Shown one piece after another: positions 50,077 to 61,300 of a stretch of 64,000 nucleotides of DNA (positions within the stretch are counted from its first letter, which is position 1; each line of letters begins with the position of its first letter). The DNA lies in contig JANFNE010000020.1 in assembly GCA_024867545.1 (NCBI GenBank), positions 620,001 to 684,000 of the forward strand, in the 5' to 3' direction. The notes below the pieces were generated by a model. The model was given only the letters and a program-made list of their open reading frames with translations, made no database searches and was not told the origin of the DNA. The DNA is from Phytopythium helicoides. Its lineage: Eukaryota > Oomycota > Peronosporomycetes > Pythiales > Pythiaceae. The translations under genes and the position numbers were made by a program.

Positions 50077-51727
50077 TCAGTCCTGGTCACCCTCGTCCTC
50101 GGACGAACTACTGGAGGACGACGAATTGGACGAGCTCGACGAGGAAGAGGAAGATGACGACGACGAGGAAGACGAACTCTCGTTGCCGTCGTCATCGCTT
50201 GATGAGCTGCTTGAACTGCTGGCCGTCGCAGCGAGACCCACACCACCAGAAACAGGTTCAGAGACCGAGGCTGCCGCTGCCGGCTTGCTCGCTGCCTTTG
50301 CTTTGCTTGCTGCGGGTTTTCGCGCGTTGGCAGTTGTAGAGCCAGTCGATGCTTTCGGCGCTTTTGCTGGAACTGTTGTAGCTGTTGTGCTAGTGGCGCT
50401 CAGTTCCCCAGGCTTTTGGTCGGGTTTCGCAGCTGGCTTCTTCTTGGCTGGTCGACGCGGAGGAGCTTTCTTAGTCGGCGTGTTGGTGCTGGCACTCGCA
50501 CCATTCGCGTTGTTAGCTGCCGCCGCAGCGTCGGGTTTCTTTCGACTCGGACGCTTCTTTGGCGGTGGCTGGTCGCTAGGATTGGCAAGTCCGCTCATAG
50601 CCCCAGACCGAACAGCCTCAGCGGCCTTGGAGAGCGCCTCCAACATCTTGAGTCTCTTTTCTGGTGGCTCTTGAGCTTCTATTGCTCTGCTCGTACCAAC
50701 CATTTCCTCGTTAGTCGTGCACAACCAACAGGTAAACAACTGTTTCAAACGTACTCTTGCTCTTTTCGCAGTCGATCTTCCTCGTGTCGCTTGCGCTGCG
50801 CTAACTTGCGCGCTTTCATCAGCTGAATGCGCTCCCAGTCGTCCATGGCCTTGTCTGCTAGCGGGAGCTGCCTTGGATTCATCTGCGGTCGTGCAACCTG
50901 GTTAGAATGGGTTCTCGTGATGGTAGCGTTGAAGCAGGGCTGCTCACCAATAGGTTATTGCAATAAATATACTGCTCGGGGTGCTTGCCGAACGCGCAGC
51001 TGTCTGTGAACAGCGCGGGCAGCTTGGCGATGTACGCCGGGTACGGGTAGTCGACGACCCCCGTGGGCTCCTCCATCAGCGCGTCCATGAATCCCTGCGC
51101 GCGCTCGTCCTGCGTCTCCTGGAACACAATGGACTCGACGTCGTCTTCGAACACGTCCGACTCGTCCGAGTACTCGTCCGAGTCCATGTCGACGCCGAGG
51201 CTGAGCGCGAGCTCCTCCTCCTCGTCCATTGCGCTCGCCAAGGCCAGCGACGACGCGTATCCTCCGTCCTCGTCCGTCTCGACGATCGAGGCCGTCACCT
51301 CCGAGTCGCCCGTCTGCTTCTTCGCCGGCCGGCGCCTCTGCGCCGCGGGCTTCTTGGCCGCGGGCTTCTTGGCCGGCGCCTTGGGCTTGGCCGGCGCCTT
51401 GGGCTTGCTCGCGGGCTTCTTGGCCGGCGCCTTCTTCCTGTCACCTGCCGGGTTCTTCTTGCCCCTCCGCCCGTTGGAAGGCGGCGGGGGCGATGGCGGC
51501 GGTGGAGGCGGCGACAGCGGCGGCGGAGGCAGCGACGGAGGCGGCGGCGGCGCCTTCAGCCGCGCGCTGACGTCCTCGTCGTCGCTCAGCGCGGCGCCGC
51601 GGCTGCTGTCGCTGTCGCTGTCGCTGCTGGCGCCGGAGCTGCTGGAGGAGGACGACGAGCTGCTGGAGGACGACGAGGAGCTGGTGAGCATCCCCACGGC
51701 CTCGAGCGGCGACAGCAGCGAGTCCAT
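50077..51727 (-). CDS. Low-complexity Ser/Lys/Pro protein, function unknown
   Basis: Three exons: 51727-50948, 50882-50755, 50686-50077 (introns 65 and 68 nt), 505 residues. Order: a serine run with an acidic block (SSDSDSDSSRG), a polyproline stretch (PPPPPSLPPPP), lysine/alanine repeats of the PAKKPA and KPKAPA type, then an acidic region. A compact conserved-looking core follows (YPYPAYIAKLPALF, SCAFGKHPEQYIYCNNLL, ADKAMDDWERIQLMKARK). After that come a charged coiled coil, a second PAKKP-type basic region and a long C-terminal polyserine/acidic tail. The composition suggests a nuclear or nucleolar chromatin-associated protein; that is inference only. I do not recognise the core. Confidence 0.6.
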
Positions 51728-52069
51728 GGCGGCGGCGCCTCCCAGCGGCGGATATAGGGGGTTTCGGCCGAGCGCGTCCCTGCCGTCGACTTATTCGAGA
51801 CAAGCACGGCGCGATTAGGTTTACGAGGGAGTACTGTGGAAAGTTGACCGTCGACATTGATCTCATCGAGTAAGTCGTCGGCGGAGCGATTTTGGCTGTG
51901 CGTCCGTAGGCTTTTGGCATCAATCAGTCAGCTGTCGGGGACCACACGAGCTGGTTGGTTTGCACAGATTTGCGTCATCGGACACTTGCATGCTGCGACC
52001 AACATCCGCTGCCAGGTGGCCACTTCAACTTGCGATTGATTGACTGCTACATGGAAGGATCTCTACTAG
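51728..52069. other. Intergenic, nothing recognised
   Basis: 342 bp between the serine/lysine protein gene and the 3' end of the ABC transporter gene. No motif or RNA gene seen. Confidence 0.5.
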
Positions 52070-54094
52070 TTACTTGCCTACCAGCCCGAGCACGTGGTGG
52101 TTCTGGCGTGCCCACATCTCCGAGTACTTGCCACCAGGGTTGCTCAGCAGCTCTTTGTGCGAGCCCTGCTCCACGACGCGGCCCTCGTGGAACACGATGA
52201 TCTCGTCGGCGTCCTGGATCGTGGACAGCCGGTGAGCAATGATGAGCGACGTGCGGTCGCGGCCGATCTCGCGGAACTCGCGCACGATCTCGGACTCGGT
52301 CTCCGAGTCGAGCGCGCTTGTCGCCTCGTCGAACAGCAGGATTGGCGCGTCCTTCAGCATGGCACGGGCAATAGCCACGCGCTGCTTCTCGCCGCCCGAG
52401 AGCTTCAGACCACGCTCGCCCACAATCGTGTCGTACCCTTCCGGGAAGCTCTCGATCGATCGGTGGATCTGAGAGACGCGCGCGGCGTTCAGAACTTCCT
52501 CTTTGGTCGCATCAAGCCGGCCGTAGTTGATATTGTAGAAGATGCTGTCGTTGAATAGCACTGTGTCTTGTGGGACGATCGCAATCGACTTGCGCAGGTC
52601 ATCCAGACTCACTTGTCGGATGTCCTTGCCATCAATCAAAATGGTGCCTGCCTGAGGATCGTAGAAGCGGTACAGCAATCGCAGCACCGTCGACTTGCCC
52701 GATCCACTCGTGCCAACGATGGCCACACGCTTGCCAGGCTCAATTTTGAACGAAGTTCCCTTGAGAATCTGGCGATCAGCGAGGTAGCCAAACTCGACGT
52801 TGCGGAACTCGATCGACTTGGGCTCCTTGCCAGTAAGACTCAGCGCGTTCTCGGGTTGCGAAATGTTCGGGGCCACGCCGCCAAGCTTGAACATGGCTTC
52901 CATGTCCGTGACCGACTGCCGCACTTCACGGTACAAGCTGCCAATGAAGTTGAGCGGGATCGAAAGCTGGAACAGCAAACCATTAACAAGCACTAGATCA
53001 CCGACGGTCAGCGTGCCAGCCACAATGCCCTGGCTTGCCATGTACATGATGGCTGTCAGTCCGATGCTGAAGATGCCGTTCTGACCGGCATTGAGCAGTG
53101 ATAGCGATGTTTGTGTCTTCAGTGCCGCATTCTGGTAGCCCTTGAGCGACTCGTCGTAGCGCGCAGCTTCGTGGGTTTCGTTGTTGAAGTACTTGACGGT
53201 CTCGTAGTTCATGAGCGAGTCAATCACCTTGGCGCCAGCCTCATTCTCCATTTTGTTCATTTTGCGACGAATCTCATCGCGCCACTGTGTGATAAGCACG
53301 GTAAACGTCGTGTACGCCGCAAGCGTTCCGACGGTGACTCCTGCGTACGGTAGACCATATGACTGAGCCATAATGGAAGTGACCAGTCCGATCTCAAGCG
53401 CCGTCGGTACGACGCGGAACGCCATGGCGCGCAGTACAAAGTCGATCGAACGCGAGCCACGGTCAATAATCCTCGACAGCGCACCAGTTTGCCGCTCCAA
53501 GTGAAACTTGAGGTCCATATCGTGCAGATGCTTGAATACGCGGACGGCAACCTTGCGGATCGTCTTCTGCGCGACCGTGGCGAACACGGCGTTCGACAGC
53601 TCCGTCGACGCGCTGGCCGAGAAGCGCGCAATACCGTATCCGAGCACAAGCGCCAGCGGAACTGCAACTTCTGGAGACTGCGCCATGGCGCTGGTAGCCA
53701 CGCCCATGGAGTCGACGAGGTCCTTGAAGATGAAGGGCACCTGAATTGTCAGCGCCTTGGCGGCGACAACGAGTCCCGCGGAGGCGACCACGCGCTGCTT
53801 GATCTCCTTGGCCTCAGGCGACTGCTCCTTGGGCCACAGGTGGCCGAGCAGGAACGTCAGGATCTCCTTGCTCGTGTCCTTCTGGGCCGCAGCCGCCACC
53901 GACTTCTTGTCGCTGTCACTGGGCGAAGGCGCCGACGTTGCGAACGTCATCGCGTGGCCCACAGGCGCCGCCTGGAGCTGCGAGAGCCGCGAGAAGCGAG
54001 CGCTACCCGCCAGGCGAGCGCGGGGCTGAGGCGGGCGCGCCGCCACCAGCCGTAGGCCGCGCAGCAGCACGCCGCGCCCGTGCAGCAGCGTCAT
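52070..54094 (-). CDS. ATM1: Mitochondrial ABC transporter ATM1/ABCB7
   Basis: Half-size ABC exporter of the mitochondrial inner membrane that exports a glutathione-linked sulfur or Fe-S precursor for cytosolic Fe-S assembly. About 674 residues from ATG 54094, chosen because it starts an arginine-rich presequence ([21 protein letters not shown]); the frame opens earlier at 54175. A six-helix membrane domain carries the ATM1-typical [18 protein letters not shown] and [12 protein letters not shown]. The nucleotide-binding domain has Walker [10 protein letters not shown], the signature LSGGEKQR, Walker [13 protein letters not shown] and the H-loop AHRLST. Intronless. Two GATTGGCT boxes (54216 and 54247) lie in the promoter. 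Confidence 0.92.
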   Translation of the reverse strand: MTLLHGRGVLLRGLRLVAARPPQPRARLAGSARFSRLSQLQAAPVGHAMTFATSAPSPSDSDKKSVAAAAQKDTSKEILTFLLGHLWPKEQSPEAKEIKQRVVASAGLVVAAKALTIQVPFIFKDLVDSMGVATSAMAQSPEVAVPLALVLGYGIARFSASASTELSNAVFATVAQKTIRKVAVRVFKHLHDMDLKFHLERQTGALSRIIDRGSRSIDFVLRAMAFRVVPTALEIGLVTSIMAQSYGLPYAGVTVGTLAAYTTFTVLITQWRDEIRRKMNKMENEAGAKVIDSLMNYETVKYFNNETHEAARYDESLKGYQNAALKTQTSLSLLNAGQNGIFSIGLTAIMYMASQGIVAGTLTVGDLVLVNGLLFQLSIPLNFIGSLYREVRQSVTDMEAMFKLGGVAPNISQPENALSLTGKEPKSIEFRNVEFGYLADRQILKGTSFKIEPGKRVAIVGTSGSGKSTVLRLLYRFYDPQAGTILIDGKDIRQVSLDDLRKSIAIVPQDTVLFNDSIFYNINYGRLDATKEEVLNAARVSQIHRSIESFPEGYDTIVGERGLKLSGGEKQRVAIARAMLKDAPILLFDEATSALDSETESEIVREFREIGRDRTSLIIAHRLSTIQDADEIIVFHEGRVVEQGSHKELLSNPGGKYSEMWARQNHHVLGLVGK

Positions 54095-54215
54095 CTTAGC
54101 GCCGCTTTGCCAATCGGGAAGTGCCGTAGCCGCTCGTTGGTAGATGATGACGAGGTCGCGCGAAGGTCGCATCAAGAATGATGGAAGTGATTGCGTACGC
54201 GATTTGGAAAGCGTT

Positions 54216-54252
54216 GATTGGCTGGGGTAGGCGAGAGGCGAGCGCTGATTGG
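54216..54252 (+). promoter_or_regulatory. Paired CCAAT boxes upstream of ATM1
   Basis: GATTGGCTGG occurs twice (54216 and 54247), 31 bp apart, about 120-160 nt before the ATG at 54094. They lie in the gap between ATM1 and the end of the membrane LRR gene. Confidence 0.45.
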
Positions 54253-54315
54253 CTGGAGCGCACGTGTCAGCGAAGAGCTCCGATCACATGTCACACATTG
54301 CATCCATTTCGAGTG

Positions 54316-56499
54316 TCAATGAAGGCGGCGCTGCTGGTCGCGCATGGCCAGTGGGAAGACTCCTTCGCTCGAGAAGATGGCCTGGCTGGCATTGCAATGG
54401 GCCCGCTGCCGGATATCGCTCGATCTTGCGGTCTCAAAACCCCTGCAGAACGGAGTACCGTGTGCAAACACCTTTGTGCTTCCGCTGTCGATCCGATCAC
54501 TCAGCCACTCTGGGATTGTTGCGAGCCCGGTGTCTTGTAGCGTCACGAATTGGAGGTCATCGGTGATGCTCAAGTTGTCTGGTAGCCGATCAAGTAGTGG
54601 GTTGGAGTCAAAGTACACATACAGCCACGGCAACTCGGGAGGCAAGTTGTCGGGAATCCGAGAGATATTGTTGTCAACTAGTGATAGATCCGTCAGCGCC
54701 ATGCGACCGATGAACAGAGGAAATTCTTGTAAATTGCAGTGCTCGATAAAGAGCATGCTCACAGCAGGCCATTTTTGGTCCAAGTCTACGGGAAGCTCGC
54801 CGCCTAAATCCGTGGCAATGAACTCGAGATCGATGATTCCTGGCGCGAGGTCGTTGATCAATCCATCAGGGATTCCTCGTTGGAACCTGGACCGCACAAT
54901 GAACACGGCACCTAACCGTGGATGATACGGAAGCGACAGCGAAGCATTGCCGGGCCAATCCACGACTGTGGAGTTGTAGAGCTCTATCTGTAGTAAGTTT
55001 GCGAACCGCCGGATGGCAGGCGTGATTGTCAGTGCAGGGCAGTGCGTGATGATAAGCGAGTTGAGAGTTCTTCGATCCAAACTCGTGAGAATGGCAGTGA
55101 TCTCGTCCGCGGTACCGTGGATATTATGCTCATAACAATTGATTTCAAGCACCGAGCATGCGCACTGTGTGGCAAACCAAGGGTGCATTCGCAGTCGGCA
55201 TCCGGGTATGCAGTCACTTGTTTCGTCGAGCCAAAATCGAGAGGCAGCAATTGAGGTGAGCAAAACGAATAGGCCGAGTAATGGCATCGATACGTAGACG
55301 ATCTTTACGAAGCACGCTCGAAGAGACCACTGGGGGCGAGCTGATGCTTGAGGGATCGACGCGTCTGTGACATATCCGCTCTGTGGCATTGAGGTTATCG
55401 CATGCCTTCTATATCGATTGTCCGACGTGAGTGAGCGTGTCGAAGGAATGATAGGTTGGATCCGCGCTGCCCGCATCATTGCGTTCATGTCATGCTGAAG
55501 CAACAATTTGATATTCCGTAGCCCTGACAGCATGTTCAGGTACGGGAGAGTAGTTGTGACTGCGTCTAGCCAAGAGCTCATAAAGAACTGGTCGCACTCG
55601 AGCATTGCCTTAGTCATAGCTGTATCAGAGTATGAGAATTCGTAGGGTAATGAGTAGTTATTGCGCACGAACAAGATGAAGTACTGGTAAATGATCTTCC
55701 CCGGAAGGATAAAACCCCACGTGAAGTCAAGCGCTAGATCAACTGCTGTGCAGACAAATCGACGCCAGCCAACCTCTTTTTTGAGCATCATGTGAACTAG
55801 CATGTTGGTGACTGCATTCAGGCAAATTAGTGAGGCAAAGATCTGGTTCACCCACACACTGTTGATCAGCAGGCTAGAGCTATGAGCCTGTACAGTCTGA
55901 GATGCAATCTCGGCGACTTCACGAAGAAGCAGAACGTCATCAAACCATCCGCCGCGGACAGATATGGCTCGATAGAGGCCTTTCATCACGCCAGGGCACG
56001 GTAAAGAGCACCACCCCATCCACGAGCTTTTGGTTTGTTGAATTTCTGTAATGTTCGCCCTGACGCTTCGGTGTTTTACTTTGCCGAAAGCGAGATGCCG
56101 ATAGTAGAGAGAGTAGAGCATCATTTGTAAAGCACTATAGCCATTCATGGCACCAATGACGGAGTAGAGTGAAACAAGATACTTGTAGTTCTGCTGGGGC
56201 ATCATCTGCAGGAGCTCAACGTAATATTCCATCTCGGGCTTGGCCATGTAATGATACAGGTAAGCTAGCGCTGAGGCATAACCTGTGTTGAAAAGATGAA
56301 AGAAAAGCACGATAAGCCATCCGATTTGTACCGTTCGCCTGCTTAGGCGGAGCGTGAGGTGTCCCGCAGTCCTCGCCAAGGCAATCTCCTCGACGATTGT
56401 CTTGGCTCTGGCGCGGATCGTCTGTTCGGCCTGGTTTGCGAGCTGAACGAACGGCTCCGGTCGAATACTTCGGCCCATGCCTTTGTTAGTGGTGGTCAC
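54316..56499 (-). CDS. Multi-span membrane LRR protein
   Basis: 727 residues, intronless. The N-terminal half has several hydrophobic segments: WLIVLFFHLFNTGYASALAYLY, VSLYSVIGAMNGYSALQM, VNQIFASLICLNAVTNMLV, FTWGFILPGKIIYQYFILFV and a strong helix IVYVSMPLLGLFVLLTSIA near 400. After a cysteine-rich cap (CIPGCRLRMHPWFATQCACSVLEINC) come about seven irregular leucine-rich repeats (LNSLIITHC, LLQIELYNS, IIDLEFIATDLGGELP, LTDLSLVDNNISRIPDNLP). A short cysteine-bearing tail follows. This architecture is common among oomycete membrane LRR proteins. It is probably a plasma-membrane or endosomal receptor-like protein; no kinase domain. Ligand unknown. The start MTTTNKGMGRS is the first ATG. Confidence 0.75.
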   Translation of the reverse strand: MTTTNKGMGRSIRPEPFVQLANQAEQTIRARAKTIVEEIALARTAGHLTLRLSRRTVQIGWLIVLFFHLFNTGYASALAYLYHYMAKPEMEYYVELLQMMPQQNYKYLVSLYSVIGAMNGYSALQMMLYSLYYRHLAFGKVKHRSVRANITEIQQTKSSWMGWCSLPCPGVMKGLYRAISVRGGWFDDVLLLREVAEIASQTVQAHSSSLLINSVWVNQIFASLICLNAVTNMLVHMMLKKEVGWRRFVCTAVDLALDFTWGFILPGKIIYQYFILFVRNNYSLPYEFSYSDTAMTKAMLECDQFFMSSWLDAVTTTLPYLNMLSGLRNIKLLLQHDMNAMMRAARIQPIIPSTRSLTSDNRYRRHAITSMPQSGYVTDASIPQASARPQWSLRACFVKIVYVSMPLLGLFVLLTSIAASRFWLDETSDCIPGCRLRMHPWFATQCACSVLEINCYEHNIHGTADEITAILTSLDRRTLNSLIITHCPALTITPAIRRFANLLQIELYNSTVVDWPGNASLSLPYHPRLGAVFIVRSRFQRGIPDGLINDLAPGIIDLEFIATDLGGELPVDLDQKWPAVSMLFIEHCNLQEFPLFIGRMALTDLSLVDNNISRIPDNLPPELPWLYVYFDSNPLLDRLPDNLSITDDLQFVTLQDTGLATIPEWLSDRIDSGSTKVFAHGTPFCRGFETARSSDIRQRAHCNASQAIFSSEGVFPLAMRDQQRRLH

Positions 56500-56864
56500 C
56501 CTTGATCATTTGCCCACGACCCTCGAAGTTGCGAAAATAGCATTCATAAGTATTCTTGGCGACATCACAGTCTGAGCACAGTGCATGAATCCTAATCAGG
56601 CACATGAGAAGGTGTTGGTGCGCATTGCATGCCTCATGCACAATCAGATTGTAGCAGACTGGACCTATCGTTTCTTACAACGCAAAAGCCACCGTGATAC
56701 TATATACAATGTGACCTATCCAACCTTGTGGTTCCTTCACATGGGACGTGTGCCACAATCCCAGGTGTGCAATACCGCTCAGCAATGCCAAGGAATCAAG
56801 GTCTCAGCCAAGCGATCCACTTTCGATTCAACGCTGCACCACTTACATCGATTCCCAGAGCACT
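56500..56864. other. Divergent promoter region
   Basis: 365 bp between the starts of the membrane LRR gene and the secreted nuclease-fold gene. No confident element, though CACTATGTTC gives a good context for the downstream ATG. Confidence 0.45.
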
Positions 56865-57865
56865 ATGTTCAAGGCACTCGCGCTGGCTGCTATTGTTGTC
56901 ATCGCTCAACCGCTGTTGAGCGGAGCGGATGTTCTGTCAATGAACAAGCTCAACATAATGAGCTTCAACGTGCGAACAACTCTCGCAAATGATCCGTGTC
57001 CCCAAGGTTGCTGGAATGATCGCAAGGATCGCATCCATCAGATGCTTGATATCTACAAACCGGACTTGATTGGCACTCAAGAGAGTGCTCCTGACCAAGT
57101 CGCATTCTTCAATTACGATCTGCACTATGGAGTCAATGGTGAGTGCGCTGGAGATTGCCAGTGGAATGAGCGCGACGCCATATTTTACAACACCAGTCGC
57201 CTTCAACTACTCAAGAACGCCACGTACGCGTTGGTGAGTCCTGCTGTAGCGTATCAATGTGCTGAGTAGATATGAGCTAACGTATCAATTGGTGGTATTG
57301 AATGGTGTAGAGCGACACACCCGATATCATTCCCTCCAACACTTGGGACCTGCAGTACTTGCGCGCAGCGGTGCTAGGTCGATTTCAAGACAAGATTTCG
57401 AATCGCACTATCTGCATGCTCAACACCCACTACGACATCACCCTCGGACAACCCCAATCGTCGAAGCTTGTTGCGCGACTCATGAATGAGTTCTGTCATG
57501 TCGATGATGCCGTGTTTATGACGGGCGACCTTAATACGACTCCTGACACTCCTGCGGTCTTGTACCTCACTGGAAACTGGCTGATCGATAACCAAACAAC
57601 GCCGATTCCATTGTATGAAGCGCTGACCAAGGCAGGTGCAGGTGGTCCTACATGGATTGGTGGGTCTTTTGGTTCCCAAGTGTTGGATAAGAAGATCGAC
57701 TACATCTTTTCTCGACTCGACGGATTCACCTGTCTCCAGAATGGCACAGTCATCACGGATACTTTCGTCACCTCGAACACAACAGGCGCGTTCTCTGTCT
57801 CGGATCACGCGGTCGTGCAGTCCACTTTTTGCCTCGGCGCATCCTGTTCAAACTGTATTGCGTAG
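56865..57865 (+). CDS. Secreted endonuclease/exonuclease/phosphatase-fold enzyme
   Basis: Two exons, 56865-57233 and 57311-57865 (intron 77 nt, GTGAGT...TGTAG), 307 residues. Signal peptide MFKALALAAIVVIAQPLLSGA. The EEP fold is clear: IMSFNVRT, LIGTQES (metal-binding Glu), RDAIFYN, NTHYDI (His), TGDLNTTP (Asp/Asn), KIDYIF, VSDHAVV (catalytic Asp-His). Family members act on nucleic acids, phosphoinositides or sphingomyelin; secretion and the short length fit a DNase I-like or sugar-phosphate-type hydrolase. N-glycosylation sites NTS, NAT, NRT, NQT, NGT, NTT. The start at 56865 was preferred over upstream in-frame codons because it begins the signal peptide. Confidence 0.85.
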
Positions 57866-58387
57866 GTGAAAGTTTTGTGGGCGTCAATGGTAGCGCTCTG
57901 CGATCAATCGAATGTAGGCATTTAAGAGTTTTTCACGTTTTGAGCGTCCACACTTCTTTTAATGAAAAGGCTTCACGATGAATAGCTCCATGGAATGGGA
58001 ACTCGCTCAAACGGCGACTTGACGACAAGGAGCTGGCCGCCAGAATAGTCTTGGCTCACGCAACAATTTCTCCGAATTGCAGCTTTCGCGACTTGAAAAG
58101 TGACGAAAACAGTGGAGATGGTGACACGCTTGGTTCGATTGCCCAACAGGTCAACTCTGAGTTTCTCTCCAAGATATTTCCATCACACTATTATTGTGGT
58201 GAGAGTTTGTCTCTAAGAATACAATATTATCCTGGTTCTCCTCTGATGTTGATCTCATACAACTTTCCTTTGCTTTCTCTGCGTGAAAGAGAGTCTCTGC
58301 TTCTTTCTCCATTCTGTTAATGAATCGGAGTGTGTAGCATTATCATCTTCCAGTGTGATTTCCAGCTTCAAAGGATACGTTGGTGTC
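57866..58387. other. Intergenic, AT-richer
   Basis: 522 bp leading into the long disordered protein gene. The open frame of that gene starts at a GTG (58283), but the first ATG is 58388. No other element recognised. Confidence 0.45.
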
Positions 58388-61300
58388 ATGAATGATGCAG
58401 TACCAGACCGAGCTAACGATTCTCGGCCTTCTTCCCAAAATGCGCGTGATCAATTGGTAGTTGAGGTTCGCGGATATCCGCTCGCAGGGAAGGTACTTCA
58501 CGTTCGTGTATTTCACGTTACGGCTGGATCTCCAGGGTCCACACCTTCTAGTCCCCTCCCATCCACGAGGAGCTCGATATCCGAGAGTGGGGGCAAAGAA
58601 TCAACTGCACAGAGCTCGTTTGGATTCCGAATTCTTGCAACTGATGAGCTAGACAATGATTTTTCGCTTTTTGTACCGAGGCAAAAAGCGGAGTATTTAG
58701 CCACCTCTCAAGGGAAAAAATCTGAAGAAGTCTCTGCTTCACTCTCGCTTGAGCAGATAGGTAACAGTATTCTCGACCATCTCGATATCATCGGTAACCG
58801 CAATCGAGATATAGGTAAACTCATTTGTCGAGAGCCTGAGATCCACGTCACAAAGAGGACGCGTGGTGTTTCCACACGCAGTGCGGGATCCAAGCAAAGG
58901 AATCCGCATCTAATTGGGAAGCAAAATGACCAGCGAGCTGTGCGAGCAAAGAAGAATGCGCTAAAAGCGATGGCAGCAATTGCATCAGCACATGAACAAG
59001 ACGCGGGTATGCTACCCAGTCAAGAGTCCCACGAAATGTCTCAAACCCCATCGAGAAGGTCGAGAAAGGCTAGTGATGACAGCTTACTGCATCGCATGGC
59101 GTTTTCGAGCGAAAAACCCACCTGGAAATCAAATCTTGCTACTAGCATTGAAGAAGAGCACCATAACTCGGTTGTCCCCAGCCTCGACATCCCCTCCGAA
59201 TCTACTAAGTCTCTAAGCTCAAATCTAAATAGCAGTAGTACGACTAGCACTTTAGGCCCAAAACGAGTGATCCCAGAGCGAAAGCATAAGCACAAAGATC
59301 TGTATGAACGACGTGCAAAGGAGCGCAACCAGCGACTGCTCATTACAAGGGCAAAATCGTCCTCTAATATTATGGATTCTAGCTTGATATCACCCAAGGA
59401 TACCCCTCTCACTACTTTAACGGTTGCAGAAGCTATGGTAGAGGAGGATGACCAAACCAAGGTGAATAGTCCAAGCAACAGCAAAGCTATTCGAGAGCGG
59501 TTTAATGCTGCAGTTCGAAATGCATTTGTTGTGCGTACCTTTCTTGGAGTCAAGGATCCTGTTGAACCCGAGCAGTTTCTCCGGCGGCGAGCTCCAAACC
59601 GAGGAGAGCGTCGGGTTCTCAAGGACTTGGAGGGTTTCAGCGACTTTCCGGGAATGGGTATGGAAATCACCCATGAGCGGCCTGAAGGTCGATACGGAAT
59701 CGATCCATCTGACCCAATGGTGCAGGAGAAACTACGAATTTTGACGCAGGCTGCACGAAGAAGCTCGATCGTACGCGATAAGGACGGGAATCTGGTTCGA
59801 CGATCGAATAGCAGTCGTGGCAATAGCTTTCGGCGCTCGTCAAACGCACTCAGCCCTGATATCTCTGGGTTGTCAGGGTCTTCCTCAGCACCAGAGATTG
59901 GAATAGCTCCTTCCACTCAGGTTGATAATGATTGCGAAGGCGAGCCTCACAGTGACGATCAACAGGAAGATGTTGTGCAGAAGCAACCTTTGTCCCCAAA
60001 CAATTTCTTCGTTTCTCCTGTTGTATTTGATGAAAGCAGTGATCGGTCTGGTTTATTTAGTGCGGACACAGAAAGATTGCCCGAGTTTTCTAATGACAAT
60101 TCCATCGAACCACAAGACGAGCAAGTCATGGTTACATCTAAAAGTCTGGATCCGGAGGTGGTGTTTGAACCTAGTCTAGTCGAGCCTTCTCAAGTTGACA
60201 GTGAAGATATGTATGAGCCCATAGAAGCCGCACTATCTGCAAGGACACCAGAGGAACCTACTTGCGAAGAAAATCTGAACATCAATCCACTTCTAATCAA
60301 CTTTGCCCAGCCAGTTATCCAAAGCACTCCAGTAGAATCACCGCGAACACATTTATCCCCAATACAAGCAACTGCTCGCCGTCAGATGTGCTGGGACGAC
60401 TTGAAATTCCCAGTCGGCTTGGAAAATGAAAATACTGAGGATCAGTGTGATGTGCCACAAACACCCTCAGATACGGATACCTCCTCCCCTGCCGCACGAA
60501 ATCGTCCTAAAATTGCAAGCGATCCAATCCCGGTTCGATTGGAGCCTTTAAAACTGAATCCTCAGAATATCAAAGAGCATGTACAAATATCACCGGTTGA
60601 GTTAAACGCCTTATCAAGTACTACTAATGTTCAAATTCATAGTGAAGAAGGAGAAAATGAAGGAATATCTCCTACTCTCATGGATGATGGTAACCAAGAC
60701 AAGACTAGTTCTGTTCTTCGATCTGGCCGACGATATTTACACGAAACTGCAGGCTTCGATGTCCCTTTGAAAGAAAATATAGACACTACAACAACAATAA
60801 GTGCTCGAAAGTATTCAAATGGAATTTTTGCTCCGATTCCCGGTTCACACTCTGAAGCTACTCCACTCAACACTACTGAAAGTTTATCTTTTGGGAATCC
60901 CAACAAATCAATTGCGTCAGATCTAGCTGCTGGAAAGACTCGAGCTTTTACTGTAACTCAATCATCTGACGATAGCCAACATGCATCACTCACAAGTACA
61001 GAGCCACTTTCCTTCCGGAACAGCTTTGATTCAGAAAAGATGGCTATCGACCAGAAGTTGGTAGAAGGAGGAGAGCAAATTGCGATAGGATCTCGTCATC
61101 CATCTGTGACAGACGACCAACTCACAGCAATTGTTGCAGCAGCATCTGCTGTTGTTATGGCTTCAACGGACTCATCTTCGATAGCATCCAAAGCTACCCT
61201 GCGACAAAAGCACCCGACTGAGAATCGAAGTGGTTTGATCTCTACCGACAACTCCAATAAACAATTCTCGGTATCGTCATCGTCGACGCAGCGTGGTGGT

